This document shows positions 48,055 through 56,791 of a DNA stretch of 64,000 bases, one piece after another. Source of the stretch: Allocoprobacillus halotolerans (GTDB lineage: Bacteria > Bacillota_I > Bacilli_A > Erysipelotrichales > Coprobacillaceae); contig NZ_CP101620.1 in the NCBI RefSeq assembly GCF_024399475.1, positions 310,001-374,000 of the forward strand. The letters are read 5' to 3'. Under the pieces are notes generated by a model. It saw nothing but the letters and a program-made list of their open reading frames with translations. It had not been told where the DNA came from and did no database searches. Both the position numbers and the translations under genes were made by a program. The first letter of the stretch is position 1. The number at the start of each line of letters is the position of its first letter.

Positions 48055-49924
48055 TGATCTTTAAAGCACGTGTCGCATTAATGACTGCAATGACCATGAC
48101 ACCTACATCTGCAAAAATAGCTAACCACATATTGGCAATACCTATTGCTCCTAAAATCAAACAAATAAATTTAATAGCTAAAGCAAAAACAATATTTTCT
48201 TTGACAATACGTAATGTTTTTAAAGAAATCTTCATTGCTAAAGATATTTTCGATGGATCATCATCCATTAAAACAATGTCAGCTGCTTCAATTGCGGCAT
48301 CAGAACCTAATGCTCCCATTGCGATTCCAATATCAACACGGGATAATACTGGTGCATCGTTAATTCCATCACCAACAAAAGCAACTTTTTCTTTTTCGCC
48401 TTTACAAGCTAAGACTTCCTCAACTTTCGCAACCTTATCAGCTGGTAAAAGTTCACTATATACATAGTCTACACCTATTTCTTGTGCAACTTTATTGGCA
48501 GCTTGTTTTGTATCCCCAGTCAACATAATTGTTTCTTTGATACCTTGTGATTTTAATGACTGAATCGCAACCTTAGAAGTTGGTTTTACAACATCACTAA
48601 TCATAATACATCCTGCATATTTTTGATCTACGGCTACATAAACAAGCGTTCCAGTCTGATATTTTTGTGAAATCTCAATATTCATTTTTTGCATTAATTT
48701 TTCATTACCAACATAGACTTGATGTCCATCAACAATAGCACTGATTCCATGACCAGCAATTTCTTCAATATCATGTACATTTTCACGTTCTAATTTTTGT
48801 CCATAAGCTTTTTGTAAACTTAAACTAATCGGATGACTTGATGCCATTTCAGCATGCGAAGCATAATATAACAATTGTTTTTCATCAAAATCTTGAGTGG
48901 CATCTATTTGTGTCACTTCAAAAACACCTTTTGTAAGTGTTCCGGTTTTATCAAAAACCATATATTTCGTACTGGCTAAAGCCTCTAAATAGTTAGAACC
49001 TTTAACCAAAATACCATTCGTTGAGGCACAACCTATTCCTCCAAAGAAACTTAAAGGAATAGAGATCACTAAAGCACATGGACAGCTTATAACAAGAAAT
49101 GTCAAAGCACGAATAATCCAATCACCCCATGAGGCATTCTGCCCCATTATCATCAAAACAATCGGAGGAATAATGGCTAGTGCTAATGCACTATAACAAA
49201 CTGCTGGTGTATAGTATCTGGCAAACTTCGTAATAAAGTTTTCTGAACGTGATTTTTTCATACTTGAGTTTTCTACCAAATCAAGAATTTTAGAAACGGT
49301 TGATTCTTCAAATTCTTTGGTTGTCTGGACTTTAATTACACCACTCATATTAATAAAACCACTAATCACTTCATCCCCTGTTTTGGCATCTCTTGGAACA
49401 CTTTCACCGGTTAAAGCACTGGTATTAAAAGTCGTATTACCTTCGATGATAATACCATCAATCGGTACTTTTTCACCTGGATTGACAATAATCTCACTAC
49501 CTACTTCCACATCATCAGGATCGACTTTTTCCAATTCTCCATTAACCATCACATTGGCATAATCAGGACGAATATCCATCAAAGCCGCAATATTACGACG
49601 ACTCTTTCCAACCGCTACACTTTGAAACAACTCTCCAATCTGATAAAACACCATAACCGCAACACCTTCTCTAAACTCTCCTAAGCACATGGCTCCAACT
49701 GTTGCGACTGCCATTAAAAAGTTTTCATCAAAGACTTGTCTTTTGAGAATTCCCTTTATGGCTTTTCTTAAAATATCATAACCAATAACCAAATAAGGAA
49801 TCAAATATAAAACAATTTCTACATAAATATTAACAGAAACAAATGTTGTCAAAACACCAATCCCTATTATCAAAACTACTGATAACAAAATACGATAAAA
49901 CACATTCTTTTGTTTCTTTGTCAT
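48050..49924 (-). CDS. P1B-type heavy-metal ATPase (Zn/Cd/Pb type)
   Basis: 624 residues, intact. Exports a divalent metal at the expense of ATP. Seen: ALTGESVPRD (actuator), ISCPCALVISIPLSFFGGIG (metal-binding CPC in membrane helix 6), YMVFDKTGTLTKG (phosphorylated Asp), HPISLSL (HP motif), VAFVGDGINDAPVL, and a last-helix ADVGVMVIAVINATRAL with the Asp typical of Zn/Cd ATPases. No N-terminal metal-binding domain; that function sits in the separate HMA protein just upstream. Operon with ArsR-type regulator. Confidence 0.93.
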   Translation of the reverse strand: MTKKQKNVFYRILLSVVLIIGIGVLTTFVSVNIYVEIVLYLIPYLVIGYDILRKAIKGILKRQVFDENFLMAVATVGAMCLGEFREGVAVMVFYQIGELFQSVAVGKSRRNIAALMDIRPDYANVMVNGELEKVDPDDVEVGSEIIVNPGEKVPIDGIIIEGNTTFNTSALTGESVPRDAKTGDEVISGFINMSGVIKVQTTKEFEESTVSKILDLVENSSMKKSRSENFITKFARYYTPAVCYSALALAIIPPIVLMIMGQNASWGDWIIRALTFLVISCPCALVISIPLSFFGGIGCASTNGILVKGSNYLEALASTKYMVFDKTGTLTKGVFEVTQIDATQDFDEKQLLYYASHAEMASSHPISLSLQKAYGQKLERENVHDIEEIAGHGISAIVDGHQVYVGNEKLMQKMNIEISQKYQTGTLVYVAVDQKYAGCIMISDVVKPTSKVAIQSLKSQGIKETIMLTGDTKQAANKVAQEIGVDYVYSELLPADKVAKVEEVLACKGEKEKVAFVGDGINDAPVLSRVDIGIAMGALGSDAAIEAADIVLMDDDPSKISLAMKISLKTLRIVKENIVFALAIKFICLILGAIGIANMWLAIFADVGVMVIAVINATRALKIR

Positions 49925-49980
49925 AAAAACGCTCCCTTTAATTTAATATATGTTCATTTATTCATATGTTACCCTTGCAA

Positions 49981-50001
49981 ATTCCCTCTTAACGAGGGAA
50001 T
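49981..50001 (-). terminator. Intra-operon hairpin
   Basis: ATTCCCTC-TTAAC-GAGGGAAT between the HMA and ATPase genes; no strong T-run, so it may only reduce downstream expression. Confidence 0.5.
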
Positions 50002-50006
50002 CTTTA

Positions 50007-50225
50007 TTATAAATAAATTTCACAATCATCTTCAACAACTTTACAGTTTTGATACGCTTCTTTCATCACTTCATCAATATTAACACCATCTTCAAATTCT
50101 ACTTTTAATTTTAATGTCATAAAACTTAATGTCGCATCTTTCACACCTTTTGTTTTCTTCACTGCTTCTTCCATTTTGGCTGCACAATTGGCACAATCCA
50201 CTTCAACTTTATATGTTTTTTTCAT
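50007..50225 (-). CDS. HMA-domain metal-binding protein
   Basis: 72 residues: a single ferredoxin-like HMA domain with the metal loop VDCANCAAKMEEAV (CxxC), TKGVKDATLSFMTLKLKVEF, and a C-terminal acidic/cysteine end (CKVVEDDCEIYL). It is the free-standing equivalent of the N-terminal domain missing from the ATPase, and probably hands metal to it. Follows arsR by 17 bases. Confidence 0.92.
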   Translation of the reverse strand: MKKTYKVEVDCANCAAKMEEAVKKTKGVKDATLSFMTLKLKVEFEDGVNIDEVMKEAYQNCKVVEDDCEIYL

Positions 50226-50242
50226 CCTTAAAATCTCCCTTC

Positions 50243-50602
50243 TTATTCCTCTACATGTTCCATACCCATTGCCATAATTGTTCTGACATGATCATCATCC
50301 AATGAGTAAAAAATAATTTTTCCTTCACGTCTAAATTTAATTAACTTACTATCCTTTAAAACTCTTAACTGATGACTGACTGCTGATTGACTCATTCCTA
50401 AAATTTGAGCAATATCACCAACGCATAATTCACTTTCAAATAATGCATATAAAATTTTAATACGTGTCGTATCACCAAAAACTTTAAATAAATCAGCCAA
50501 TTCATAAAGATATTCATCATCCGGTTGTTTATCCTGAACTCTTTTGACAACATCTTCATGGACAGCCAGAAAATCATTTTGATTATCTTCTTGTCTATTC
50601 AT
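50243..50602 (-). CDS. ArsR/SmtB-family metal-sensing repressor (CadC/CzrA-like)
   Basis: 119 residues. Winged helix with FKVFGDTTRIKILYALFESE, ELCVGDIAQILGMSQSAVSH (the ELCVGD motif of the CadC/SmtB type, with a metal-site Cys) and RREGKIIFYSLDDDHVRTIM. The last helix DDDHVRTIMAMGMEHVEE has Asp/His ligands as in the alpha5 zinc site. It should repress its own operon until zinc or cadmium binds. Confidence 0.93.
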   Translation of the reverse strand: MNRQEDNQNDFLAVHEDVVKRVQDKQPDDEYLYELADLFKVFGDTTRIKILYALFESELCVGDIAQILGMSQSAVSHQLRVLKDSKLIKFRREGKIIFYSLDDDHVRTIMAMGMEHVEE

Positions 50603-50620
50603 AGCATCTCTCCTTTTGAA

Positions 50621-50642
50621 TATATGAACATCTTTTCATATA
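50621..50642. promoter_or_regulatory. ArsR operator
   Basis: TATATGAA-N6-TTCATATA, eight-bp arms, 19 bases before the arsR start; agrees with the imperfect 12-2-12 operator of SmtB/CadC regulators (ATATGAAC...GTTCATAT). Confidence 0.75.
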
Positions 50643-50757
50643 TAAATATATACTATCTCTATATCCTTGTCAATGTCTTTTTATAAAAAATATATAAAAA
50701 GCCCCCTCAATTAGAGTGCTTACATTTCTCTATAAACAAAAATACTTTTTTATAAAA

Positions 50758-51339
50758 TCAATACATTCTTTTTTCAAATACAAATCCCATTGTTTTCATA
50801 TCTTCATCAGTTAAATCAGTATAATATTTTTGGGTAATGGGATCAATTGTGATTGTATCTAAGGGATTTCCTCTATGAGGATGCTTGAATATTTTTGATG
50901 TCAGAATAAAAGCATCTTCTTTGATTTCAATTGTATTTAATCCTTTTTCACTCATAAGAGCCAAACCGGTAATATAATAACCAATTGTTTGTCCACCAAT
51001 AGATTCAATAAGATGAGTATAATATTCAATCATTTCATCAACAGATAATTCTTGACCATTAACACGTCTAACAAATAATCCTGGTTGTTTGTCTTCCGGT
51101 ATATTTTCAATATATAATCCTGAATCAGCACCAATTGTAGGAATATGTGTATATTCAAAATATGCCTGTGCTTTTTTGATTGCATTTTCAATTGCACTCT
51201 GACCATCTTCTACGATTTCTAATTGAATTCCTAAATCTTTCGGTGTCACAATTTCTATTGGTAAACCTTCTAATCTCCTTTTCATATTGTAGATTTTAGA
51301 ATGATTGTGCGTTGCATATAATAATTTTATCTTCTTCAT
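50758..51339 (-). CDS. HAM1/RdgB-family non-canonical purine NTP pyrophosphatase
   Basis: 193 residues. Hydrolyses ITP, dITP and XTP to keep them out of nucleic acids. LLYATHNHSKIYNMKRRLEG is the family N-terminal motif (with His/Lys), TIGADSGLYIENIP the metal-binding Asp region, and HPHRGNPLDTITID replaces the usual SFGYDPIF signature, so it is a divergent member. Stands alone. Confidence 0.82.
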   Translation of the reverse strand: MKKIKLLYATHNHSKIYNMKRRLEGLPIEIVTPKDLGIQLEIVEDGQSAIENAIKKAQAYFEYTHIPTIGADSGLYIENIPEDKQPGLFVRRVNGQELSVDEMIEYYTHLIESIGGQTIGYYITGLALMSEKGLNTIEIKEDAFILTSKIFKHPHRGNPLDTITIDPITQKYYTDLTDEDMKTMGFVFEKRMY

Positions 51340-51666
51340 CTCCTGCCTTTTATTTTAGCACTTTCCTTTATTTATTAAAAGTCAGGAAATGAGAACATAT
51401 CCGAAATCACGTTTTTACATTTTTAAATACATATATAATGATAGTAACTTTAACAAAACAATTGACTTATCTTTTGATTAATAGTATTTTTTTGTAGAAA
51501 AAGAGTATACTCTTATAGGTATGTTTTCTTGCCTCTTGTGGCGAGATGTGCAGATTGATGCGGAGCCATGTCCCTTTCTTTGTTATTTTATTAAAAAAGA
51601 TTGAATTTTATAAGAATAAAAAACTCTAAAACCTATATAAAAAATGGCTTTAGAGTATCTTTTAAA
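51340..51666. other. Gap with possible structured RNA
   Basis: No gene. On the minus strand, beyond the tRNA cluster, about 51520-51585 is distinctly GC-richer than its surroundings (contains TTGCC/GGCGA and CATGGCTCCGC) and ends in the hairpin listed next, so it may be a small RNA or the tRNA operon trailer. Confidence 0.35.
51496..51514 (-). terminator. Terminator beyond the tRNA cluster
   Basis: AAGAGTATACTCTT palindrome, followed on the minus strand by TTTTTC; about 150 bases past the last tRNA. Confidence 0.65.
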
Positions 51667-51739
51667 TGGAGCGGGTGATGGGAATCGAACCCACGTAGTC
51701 AGCTTGGAAGGCTGAAGTTCTACCATTGAACTACACCGC
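51667..51739 (-). tRNA. tRNA-Gly(TCC), acceptor one base short
   Basis: Anticodon TCC in CTTCCAA, encoded CCA. Acceptor reads GCGGTG instead of GCGGGTG, as in the copy at 15373; the CACCCGC partner strand is intact. Last gene of a seven-tRNA cluster. Confidence 0.92.
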
Positions 51740-51742
51740 AGA

Positions 51743-51825
51743 TGGTGCGGATGACAGGACTTGAACCTGCACGCCGAAGCACTAGATCCTAAGTCTAGCG
51801 TGTCTGCCAGTTTCACCACATCCGC
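51743..51825 (-). tRNA. tRNA-Leu(TAG)
   Basis: Class II tRNA with long variable arm (TGCTTCGGCG), anticodon TAG in CTTAGGA, acceptor GCGGATG/CATCCGC, encoded CCA. Confidence 0.95.
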
Positions 51826-51832
51826 ATGTAAA

Positions 51833-51908
51833 TGGTGACCGCAGGCGACTCGAACGCCTGACCCTCTGATTAAAAGTCAGATGCTCTACCTACTGAGCTA
51901 GCGGGTCA
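51833..51908 (-). tRNA. tRNA-Lys(TTT), acceptor one base long
   Basis: Anticodon TTT in CTTTTAA, T arm GCGTTCGAGTCGC, encoded CCA. The 5' acceptor strand is TGACCCGC where TGACCGC would pair with GCGGTCA, so a C run has one base too many. Confidence 0.93.
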
Positions 51909-51914
51909 TAAATA

Positions 51915-51990
<76 letters not shown>

Positions 51991-51998
51991 ATAAAAAA

Positions 51999-52074
51999 TG
52001 GTGGAGGTTAACGGGCTCGAACCGCTGACCCTCTGCTTGTAAGGCAGATGCTCTCCCAACTGAGCTAAACCTCC
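51999..52074 (-). tRNA. tRNA-Val(TAC)
   Basis: Anticodon TAC in CTTACAA, acceptor GGAGGTT/AACCTCC, encoded CCA. Confidence 0.96.
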
Positions 52075-52077
52075 ATA

Positions 52078-52153
52078 TGGTGACCTGTACGGGATTCGAA
52101 CCCGTGAATGCATGCGTGAAAGGCATGTGAGTTAACCGTTTCTCCAACAGGCC
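52078..52153 (-). tRNA. tRNA-Glu(TTC)
   Basis: Anticodon TTC in CTTTCAC, acceptor GGCCTGT/ACAGGTC with one G-T pair, encoded CCA. Confidence 0.95.
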
Positions 52154-52160
52154 ACAAAAA

Positions 52161-52236
52161 TGGCGCTTGAAGTAGGACTCGAACCTACGACCGATCGGTT
52201 AACAGCCGATTGCTCTACCAACTGAGCTATTCAAGC
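52161..52236 (-). tRNA. tRNA-Asn(GTT)
   Basis: Anticodon GTT in CTGTTAA, acceptor GCTTGAA/TTCAAGC, encoded CCA. First gene of the cluster Asn-Glu-Val-Thr-Lys-Leu-Gly. Confidence 0.96.
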
Positions 52237-52301
52237 ATATTTCATATTGCTCAAATATATTATCATATCATATCTCTGAATGCAAGTCTTTTTTTAAAAA
52301 A

Positions 52302-52324
52302 ATAGAAGTCTTTGCGACTTCTAT
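52302..52324 (-). terminator. Terminator of the tautomerase-like gene
   Basis: ATAGAAGTC-TTTGC-GACTTCTAT with T-run (A7 on + strand) beyond. Confidence 0.85.
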
Positions 52325-52662
52325 AAAAACTCTCCATTTTTACCCCAATTTTCAAATTCTTCAATAGAGAGATATTGTTGTTGAACAGGTATTTTTGTAA
52401 TACGTTCTACTTCTTTTAATAATTTTTCAGCAAATTCTTTTTTATATGCATATTCTGTTGTATGAAAAAGCTGACATGATATTTTCATACAATCCATTTC
52501 CTGTCCTCTAAAATACATCACTTGGTTATCTTCTATATGAATCATCAAATTTTCTTCCTTTTTTTGAGGTAAGATAGAAATGAGTTCTCCAGCACTTTCT
52601 TTCAATGCTTTTTCTTGATTTAATGTTAGTGTTTTTGTTGTTGTAAATGTTATATACGGCAT
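52321..52662 (-). CDS. MIF/tautomerase-superfamily protein
   Basis: 113 residues beginning MPYITFTTTKTLTLNQEKAL, where the Pro after the initiator Met is the catalytic N-terminal proline of the superfamily. ENLMIHIEDNQVMYFRGQ matches the central strand of MIF-like proteins, and length fits MIF (about 114). It may tautomerise phenylpyruvate-like compounds; bacterial roles are unclear. Confidence 0.8.
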   Translation of the reverse strand: MPYITFTTTKTLTLNQEKALKESAGELISILPQKKEENLMIHIEDNQVMYFRGQEMDCMKISCQLFHTTEYAYKKEFAEKLLKEVERITKIPVQQQYLSIEEFENWGKNGEFL

Positions 52663-52708
52663 ACAATTTTCCTCCCATTTATCAATTATATATGAATCAA
52701 CTTAAAAA

Positions 52709-53911
52709 TTATGACGAAATTTTTGACATTTCATAAGTTAATTCACCCAATATTTGAACACCTTCAATAATCTTTTCATCAGTTGGTGTCGAATAATTCA
52801 TTCTAAAGCTATGACACTCTTTTGAATCATCATCTAAAAAGGCATTACCTGGTACAACAGCCACATTTTTTTCTAATGCTTTTTTGACAAATGTCAACAT
52901 ATCAATGCTTTCTGGTAAAGTAACCCAAATAAACATTCCTCCTGTTGGAATCGTATATTGAATTGAAGGATGGAAATGTTTCTTCATTTCATCTACCATT
53001 AAGTGACATTTCTTTTTATAAATCATTGAAATCCTATCAATATGAGCATCCATATCATAATCATGAAGATAACGAGCCATGACCTTTTGTGCCCAAAGAT
53101 TTGAATGAACATCACTAGCTTGTTTAGCAACCGTCATTTTTTGAATAATCGCTTGTGGTGCTATACAACAGGCAATACGCATACCCGGAGCAATAATCTT
53201 AGAAAGACTGGCTGCATAAATGACCAAACTATCTTCATCCATTGATTTTATAGATGGCACAGCTTCTCCAGCAAATCTTAAATCCCCATAAGGATTATCT
53301 TCTAAAATCAAAACACCATATTCTTTCGCAAGTGCTAACACTTCTTTTCTGACTTCTAATGACATTGTCATTCCTGTTGGATTTTGAAAATTAGGTATCA
53401 AATACATAAATTTAGGTCTTGGTTCCATTGATAAAGCTTGTTTTAAGTCTTCTAAATCCAATTGTCCATCTTTATATTCAATACCTCTTAAAACAGCTCC
53501 TAATGATTTAAAAGCATTTAAAGCTCCTAAAAAACTTGGATTTTCACAAATCACAACATCACCTTCATTACATAAGGTTTTCGCTGCAAATTCCATAATC
53601 TGTTGTGAACCAGAAGTAATAATCATTTGGTCCCCATCTTTTGTCACTTGTTCATAACGATTAAAAAACTTCGTTGCCTCTCTAAGTAATTCCTGATCAC
53701 CCTCAGTAATTCCATACTGTAAAATACTGATGGGTTCATTTTTTAATAAATCAGCTGATATTTTTTCAATTTCTTTAACTGGAAATGCCTCTGCTGAAGG
53801 ATTTCCACCAGCAAAACTAATCATATTGGGATCAGCCGTTGCCTTTAATATTTCCCTAATCGCAGATGCTTTGACATTTGACATACGTTTTGCAAATTGA
53901 TATTCCATCAT
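52709..53911 (-). CDS. PLP-dependent aminotransferase, class I/II
   Basis: 400 residues, intact. MISFAGGNPSAEAFPVKEI is the start typical of the 2-aminoadipate/aromatic aminotransferase (LysN/KAT II-like) branch. ITSGSQQIMEFAAKTL binds the cofactor phosphate, YLIPNFQNPTGMTMS and LILEDNPYGDLRF contain the Asn and Asp/Tyr contacts, YAASLSKIIAPGMRI the Schiff-base Lys, and FRMNYSTPTDEKI the C-terminal Arg. The substrate cannot be fixed from sequence alone. Confidence 0.92.
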   Translation of the reverse strand: MMEYQFAKRMSNVKASAIREILKATADPNMISFAGGNPSAEAFPVKEIEKISADLLKNEPISILQYGITEGDQELLREATKFFNRYEQVTKDGDQMIITSGSQQIMEFAAKTLCNEGDVVICENPSFLGALNAFKSLGAVLRGIEYKDGQLDLEDLKQALSMEPRPKFMYLIPNFQNPTGMTMSLEVRKEVLALAKEYGVLILEDNPYGDLRFAGEAVPSIKSMDEDSLVIYAASLSKIIAPGMRIACCIAPQAIIQKMTVAKQASDVHSNLWAQKVMARYLHDYDMDAHIDRISMIYKKKCHLMVDEMKKHFHPSIQYTIPTGGMFIWVTLPESIDMLTFVKKALEKNVAVVPGNAFLDDDSKECHSFRMNYSTPTDEKIIEGVQILGELTYEMSKISS

Positions 53912-54016
53912 AAAACCCCCTTATCATATGTTTTATTATAAACCAATTTTGTGATAATAACTAGATATTTATGAAAACAAGATATATAATAGAGATAGAG
54001 ATAGGTGGTGATAATT

Positions 54017-54355
54017 ATGCAAGTGATTGTAGTTGTTTTAAATAAACTTGATTGCTTAGATGATTTACTTGCAAATTTAAAAAGAGCAGGTGTGCGTGGG
54101 GGAACAATTATCGAATCGACTGGAATGATTAAAAGCATAGATGATTCTGATGAAAGTTACTTACTTGGTTCATTGCGTTTATTCTTAGAAAATCCTCGTC
54201 CTGAAAGTAAAACAATTTTCTTTATTGTTGATGATGGTCAAGTAGATTTAGTAAGAAAGACAGTGGATGATTCAGTGGGTGGTATTGATAATCCAAATAC
54301 AGGTATTGTTTTTGGACTTCCATTGACATTTGCAGATGGTTTGATGAAAAAATAA
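54017..54355 (+). CDS. PII-like small signalling protein
   Basis: 112 residues from ATG 54017 (GGTGGTG upstream). QVIVVVLNKLDCLDDLLANL, AGVRGGTIIESTGM and a C-terminal NTGIVFGLPLTFADGL have the beta-alpha-beta arrangement and glycine loop of PII-like/DUF3240-type ferredoxin-fold proteins found in Bacillota. It could bind a nucleotide; its partner is unknown. Monocistronic, ends in a terminator. Confidence 0.7.
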   Translation: MQVIVVVLNKLDCLDDLLANLKRAGVRGGTIIESTGMIKSIDDSDESYLLGSLRLFLENPRPESKTIFFIVDDGQVDLVRKTVDDSVGGIDNPNTGIVFGLPLTFADGLMKK

Positions 54356-54976
54356 AGCTTCGACTTTATTTTTTCTTAGCCGAAACTTTGCATCATAATA
54401 AAGATTTAATTCTTGACAGACTCTTTGATTCAAATCTATCAAGCGTTGATAATAATAAGCATAATCCTGAGACAAATCACACATGGCAGGTAATAAAATA
54501 TCATAATAGCCACTATTTCTTAATCTTATTTTCATTTTTCTTTGGGGATAGGATAATATGCGATACCACCATTTCTGTTGTAATTGATAGTTTTGTAAAC
54601 ATAACTGTTTCATTTTATCAGAAACATCCTCTTGTTCTAATAATTGATTCTTATAAAGATTAACATCATGCCATCCTTGTTTAAGCTGTTGTGTATTGGT
54701 TTTTGATAAAAAGAAAAGAATGCGATAGAAAAAAGGTATCTTTATTTCAAAATGATTCCAGAAATCAAGAATACGTAAATAAGCTTCCTGTTGTTTTGAT
54801 GTTTGAATTGTCACATGGAGGTAGCTTTCAAAATGTTCATAAAACATTTCAAAAAATGGTTGAGGAATACTATCTTTCATGACTTGATAAATATCAGTTA
54901 TACATCCTGTATATTCTTGCTGATTGTTTTCAATATAGTTATACATCTGTTTTAAATTCTCTTGCATATAAGTCAT
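54272..54976 (-). CDS. Unknown helical protein beside MerR regulator
   Basis: 234 residues as written, but its 3' end runs through the terminator into the PII-like gene. One more A at the run near 54375 would give a stop there and a protein of ~202 residues, so the true end is probably near 54370. Rich in Tyr, Gln and Leu, mostly helical (MYNYIENNQQEYTGCITDIY, LSYPQRKMKIRLRNSGYYDI), no membrane segments. The start overlaps the MerR stop by four bases. Not recognised; could be the effector domain of a split MerR-type regulator. Confidence 0.55.
   Translation of the reverse strand: MTYMQENLKQMYNYIENNQQEYTGCITDIYQVMKDSIPQPFFEMFYEHFESYLHVTIQTSKQQEAYLRILDFWNHFEIKIPFFYRILFFLSKTNTQQLKQGWHDVNLYKNQLLEQEDVSDKMKQLCLQNYQLQQKWWYRILSYPQRKMKIRLRNSGYYDILLPAMCDLSQDYAYYYQRLIDLNQRVCQELNLYYDAKFRLRKNKVEALFFHQTICKCQWKSKNNTCIWIINTTH
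54347..54374. terminator. Bidirectional terminator
   Basis: AAAAAATAAAG-CTTCGA-CTTTATTTTTT perfect 11-bp stem between convergent genes. Confidence 0.9.
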
Positions 54977-55236
54977 TTGTTTTTGTCTTTGTTGATATAT
55001 TTTTGTAAGTCGTCTTTTTTTGAATCTTCGTCTAAATCCAATAAATAACGAATATCCTCAATACTTATATCAAAGCTACGATACATCACAATTTCTTGAA
55101 TCCTTTGAACATCTTTCTCACTAAATTCACGATAACCATTTTGATTTTTATGAGTCTTAATCAAATGTTGTTTTTCATAATAATAAATTGCTTTTTTTGT
55201 GATATGACAAGAATCACAAATTTCCTGTATCTTCAT
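54973..55236 (-). CDS. MerR-family regulator (short)
   Basis: 87 residues from ATG 55236, which lies seven bases after GGAGGTG; an ATG at 55242 is too close to it. MKIQEICDSCHITKKAIYYY is the MerR helix-turn-helix, NGYREFSEKDVQRIQEIVMY the second half. It ends after the dimer helix, without an effector domain; that may be supplied by the overlapping gene downstream. Confidence 0.85.
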   Translation of the reverse strand: MKIQEICDSCHITKKAIYYYEKQHLIKTHKNQNGYREFSEKDVQRIQEIVMYRSFDISIEDIRYLLDLDEDSKKDDLQKYINKDKNK

Positions 55237-55289
55237 CTTCATCACCTCCATCATTATCATAAACTATCCTCTTAGGGCATAGTCAACAA

Positions 55290-55315
55290 AAAAAGTATCC
55301 CGAAAGATACTTTTT
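55290..55315 (-). terminator. Terminator of the ABC transporter operon
   Basis: AAAAAGTATC-CCGAAA-GATACTTTTT perfect ten-bp stem. Confidence 0.9.
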
Positions 55316-56057
55316 AATCATTTGTTTTTAAATAACGTTTTAAGAAAGTACGTGTACGCTCTTCTCTTGGATGTTCAAAAATATCTGTTGGTGTTCCTTC
55401 TTCTACAATCACACCCTGATCCATAAACACCACATGTGAAGACACATCTTTCGCAAATTCCATTTCATGTGTTACCACAATCATCGTTAAACCTTCATTC
55501 GCTAATTCTTTCATGATAGCTAAAACATCGCCAACCATTTCAGGATCCAATGCACTTGTCGGTTCATCAAACAAAAGGACTTCCGGACTCATGCATAAAG
55601 CTCTAGCAATCGCTACCCTTTGTTTTTGTCCTCCTGATAATTGCACACTGCTTTGATTTGCAAAACTTAACATCCCGACTTTTTCTAAATATTTCAAAGC
55701 CATTTGCTTGGCTTCTTCTTTACTACGTTTTAAAACTTTCATCTGTCCAATCATACAGTTTTCTAAAACTGTTAAGTTATTAAACAAATAAAACCCTTGA
55801 AATACCATTCCCACACGAGAACGATATTGATTGACATGAAAACCACGCCCTAAAATATCTTCTCCATGAAACAAGATATGTCCATCATCTAATCTTTCTA
55901 ATAAATTGATACAACGTAATAATGTTGATTTCCCACTACCACTTGAACCAATAATTGTAACAACTTCACCTTTATGAATATCAAAATTAATATCATGCAA
56001 AACTTCTAAATGTTTAAAACTTTTCTTTAAATGCTGTACTTGAATAATTGCTTCCAT
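55314..56057 (-). CDS. Amino-acid ABC transporter ATP-binding protein
   Basis: 247 residues, intact. [20 protein letters not shown] (Walker A), [17 protein letters not shown] (signature), [20 protein letters not shown] (Walker B) and [19 protein letters not shown] (switch His) identify a GlnQ/ArtP-type polar amino-acid importer subunit. Nine bases after the permease gene. The lysine riboswitch upstream suggests lysine (or a precursor) as substrate. Confidence 0.95.
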   Translation of the reverse strand: MEAIIQVQHLKKSFKHLEVLHDINFDIHKGEVVTIIGSSGSGKSTLLRCINLLERLDDGHILFHGEDILGRGFHVNQYRSRVGMVFQGFYLFNNLTVLENCMIGQMKVLKRSKEEAKQMALKYLEKVGMLSFANQSSVQLSGGQKQRVAIARALCMSPEVLLFDEPTSALDPEMVGDVLAIMKELANEGLTMIVVTHEMEFAKDVSSHVVFMDQGVIVEEGTPTDIFEHPREERTRTFLKRYLKTND

Positions 56058-56065
56058 ATAATCTC

Positions 56066-56788
56066 CTAACTACAAAAATCCTTTGTTTGTTTCACTGTAT
56101 TCATTCTTTTTTCAATATAATTCAAAATAAAGGTGCTGATTGTTGTTAAAAAGAGATAAATGATTGCTGATACCAAAAATGTTTCAATATATTTATAATT
56201 TGATCCAGCAACTGAAGTTGTCTGAAAATATAATTCTGTTACAGAAATAACATTCAACATAGAACTATCTTTAATATTGACAATCAACTGATTTCCAATT
56301 GATGGGAAAGTATTTTTAATTGCTTGTGGAAAAATAACAGAAACTAATGTTTGAGTTGTTGTCATACCAATACTTTTCGCAGCTTCTGTTTGTCCAACGT
56401 CCACAGATTGAATACCAGCACGAATAATCTCAGCCATATAAGCTCCAGTATTAATTGAGATAATAAATAAAGCAGCTGTCATTGAAGACCAATTAATCAC
56501 TTGTCTTAATAAATGAAATATAAACATCGCCTGAACCATCATTGGTGTTCCTCTAAACACCCAAATATAAAAACCTGTTAATAATTTTCCAATACGTTTC
56601 AATACTTTGACAACGGTAGAATCATAGTCATTGATTTCAATAGCTCTCACTCCACCAGCAAGTAATCCAATCAAAAATCCACATACTGTTCCGACAATCG
56701 CAAACAGTAATGTTATCTGAACACCATAACTAAAGAGTGAAAAATTTCTTTGAAAGATCTCCCACGCTTTTGCAAAATCAATACGCAT
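56066..56788 (-). CDS. Amino-acid ABC transporter permease
   Basis: 240 residues, five to six membrane segments. [20 protein letters not shown] is the family start, [20 protein letters not shown] is the HisM-type RGTP motif, and [20 protein letters not shown] is the EAA loop that contacts the ATPase. Middle gene of the operon, three bases from the binding protein gene. Confidence 0.95.
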   Translation of the reverse strand: MRIDFAKAWEIFQRNFSLFSYGVQITLLFAIVGTVCGFLIGLLAGGVRAIEINDYDSTVVKVLKRIGKLLTGFYIWVFRGTPMMVQAMFIFHLLRQVINWSSMTAALFIISINTGAYMAEIIRAGIQSVDVGQTEAAKSIGMTTTQTLVSVIFPQAIKNTFPSIGNQLIVNIKDSSMLNVISVTELYFQTTSVAGSNYKYIETFLVSAIIYLFLTTISTFILNYIEKRMNTVKQTKDFCS

Positions 56789-56791
56789 ACA

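Noticed and set aside
49925-50006. Second ArsR operator before the P-type ATPase (ATATGTTCA...TTCATATG)
   Set aside because: The half-sites are not arranged as a proper inverted repeat; similarity to the operator at 50621 is partial.
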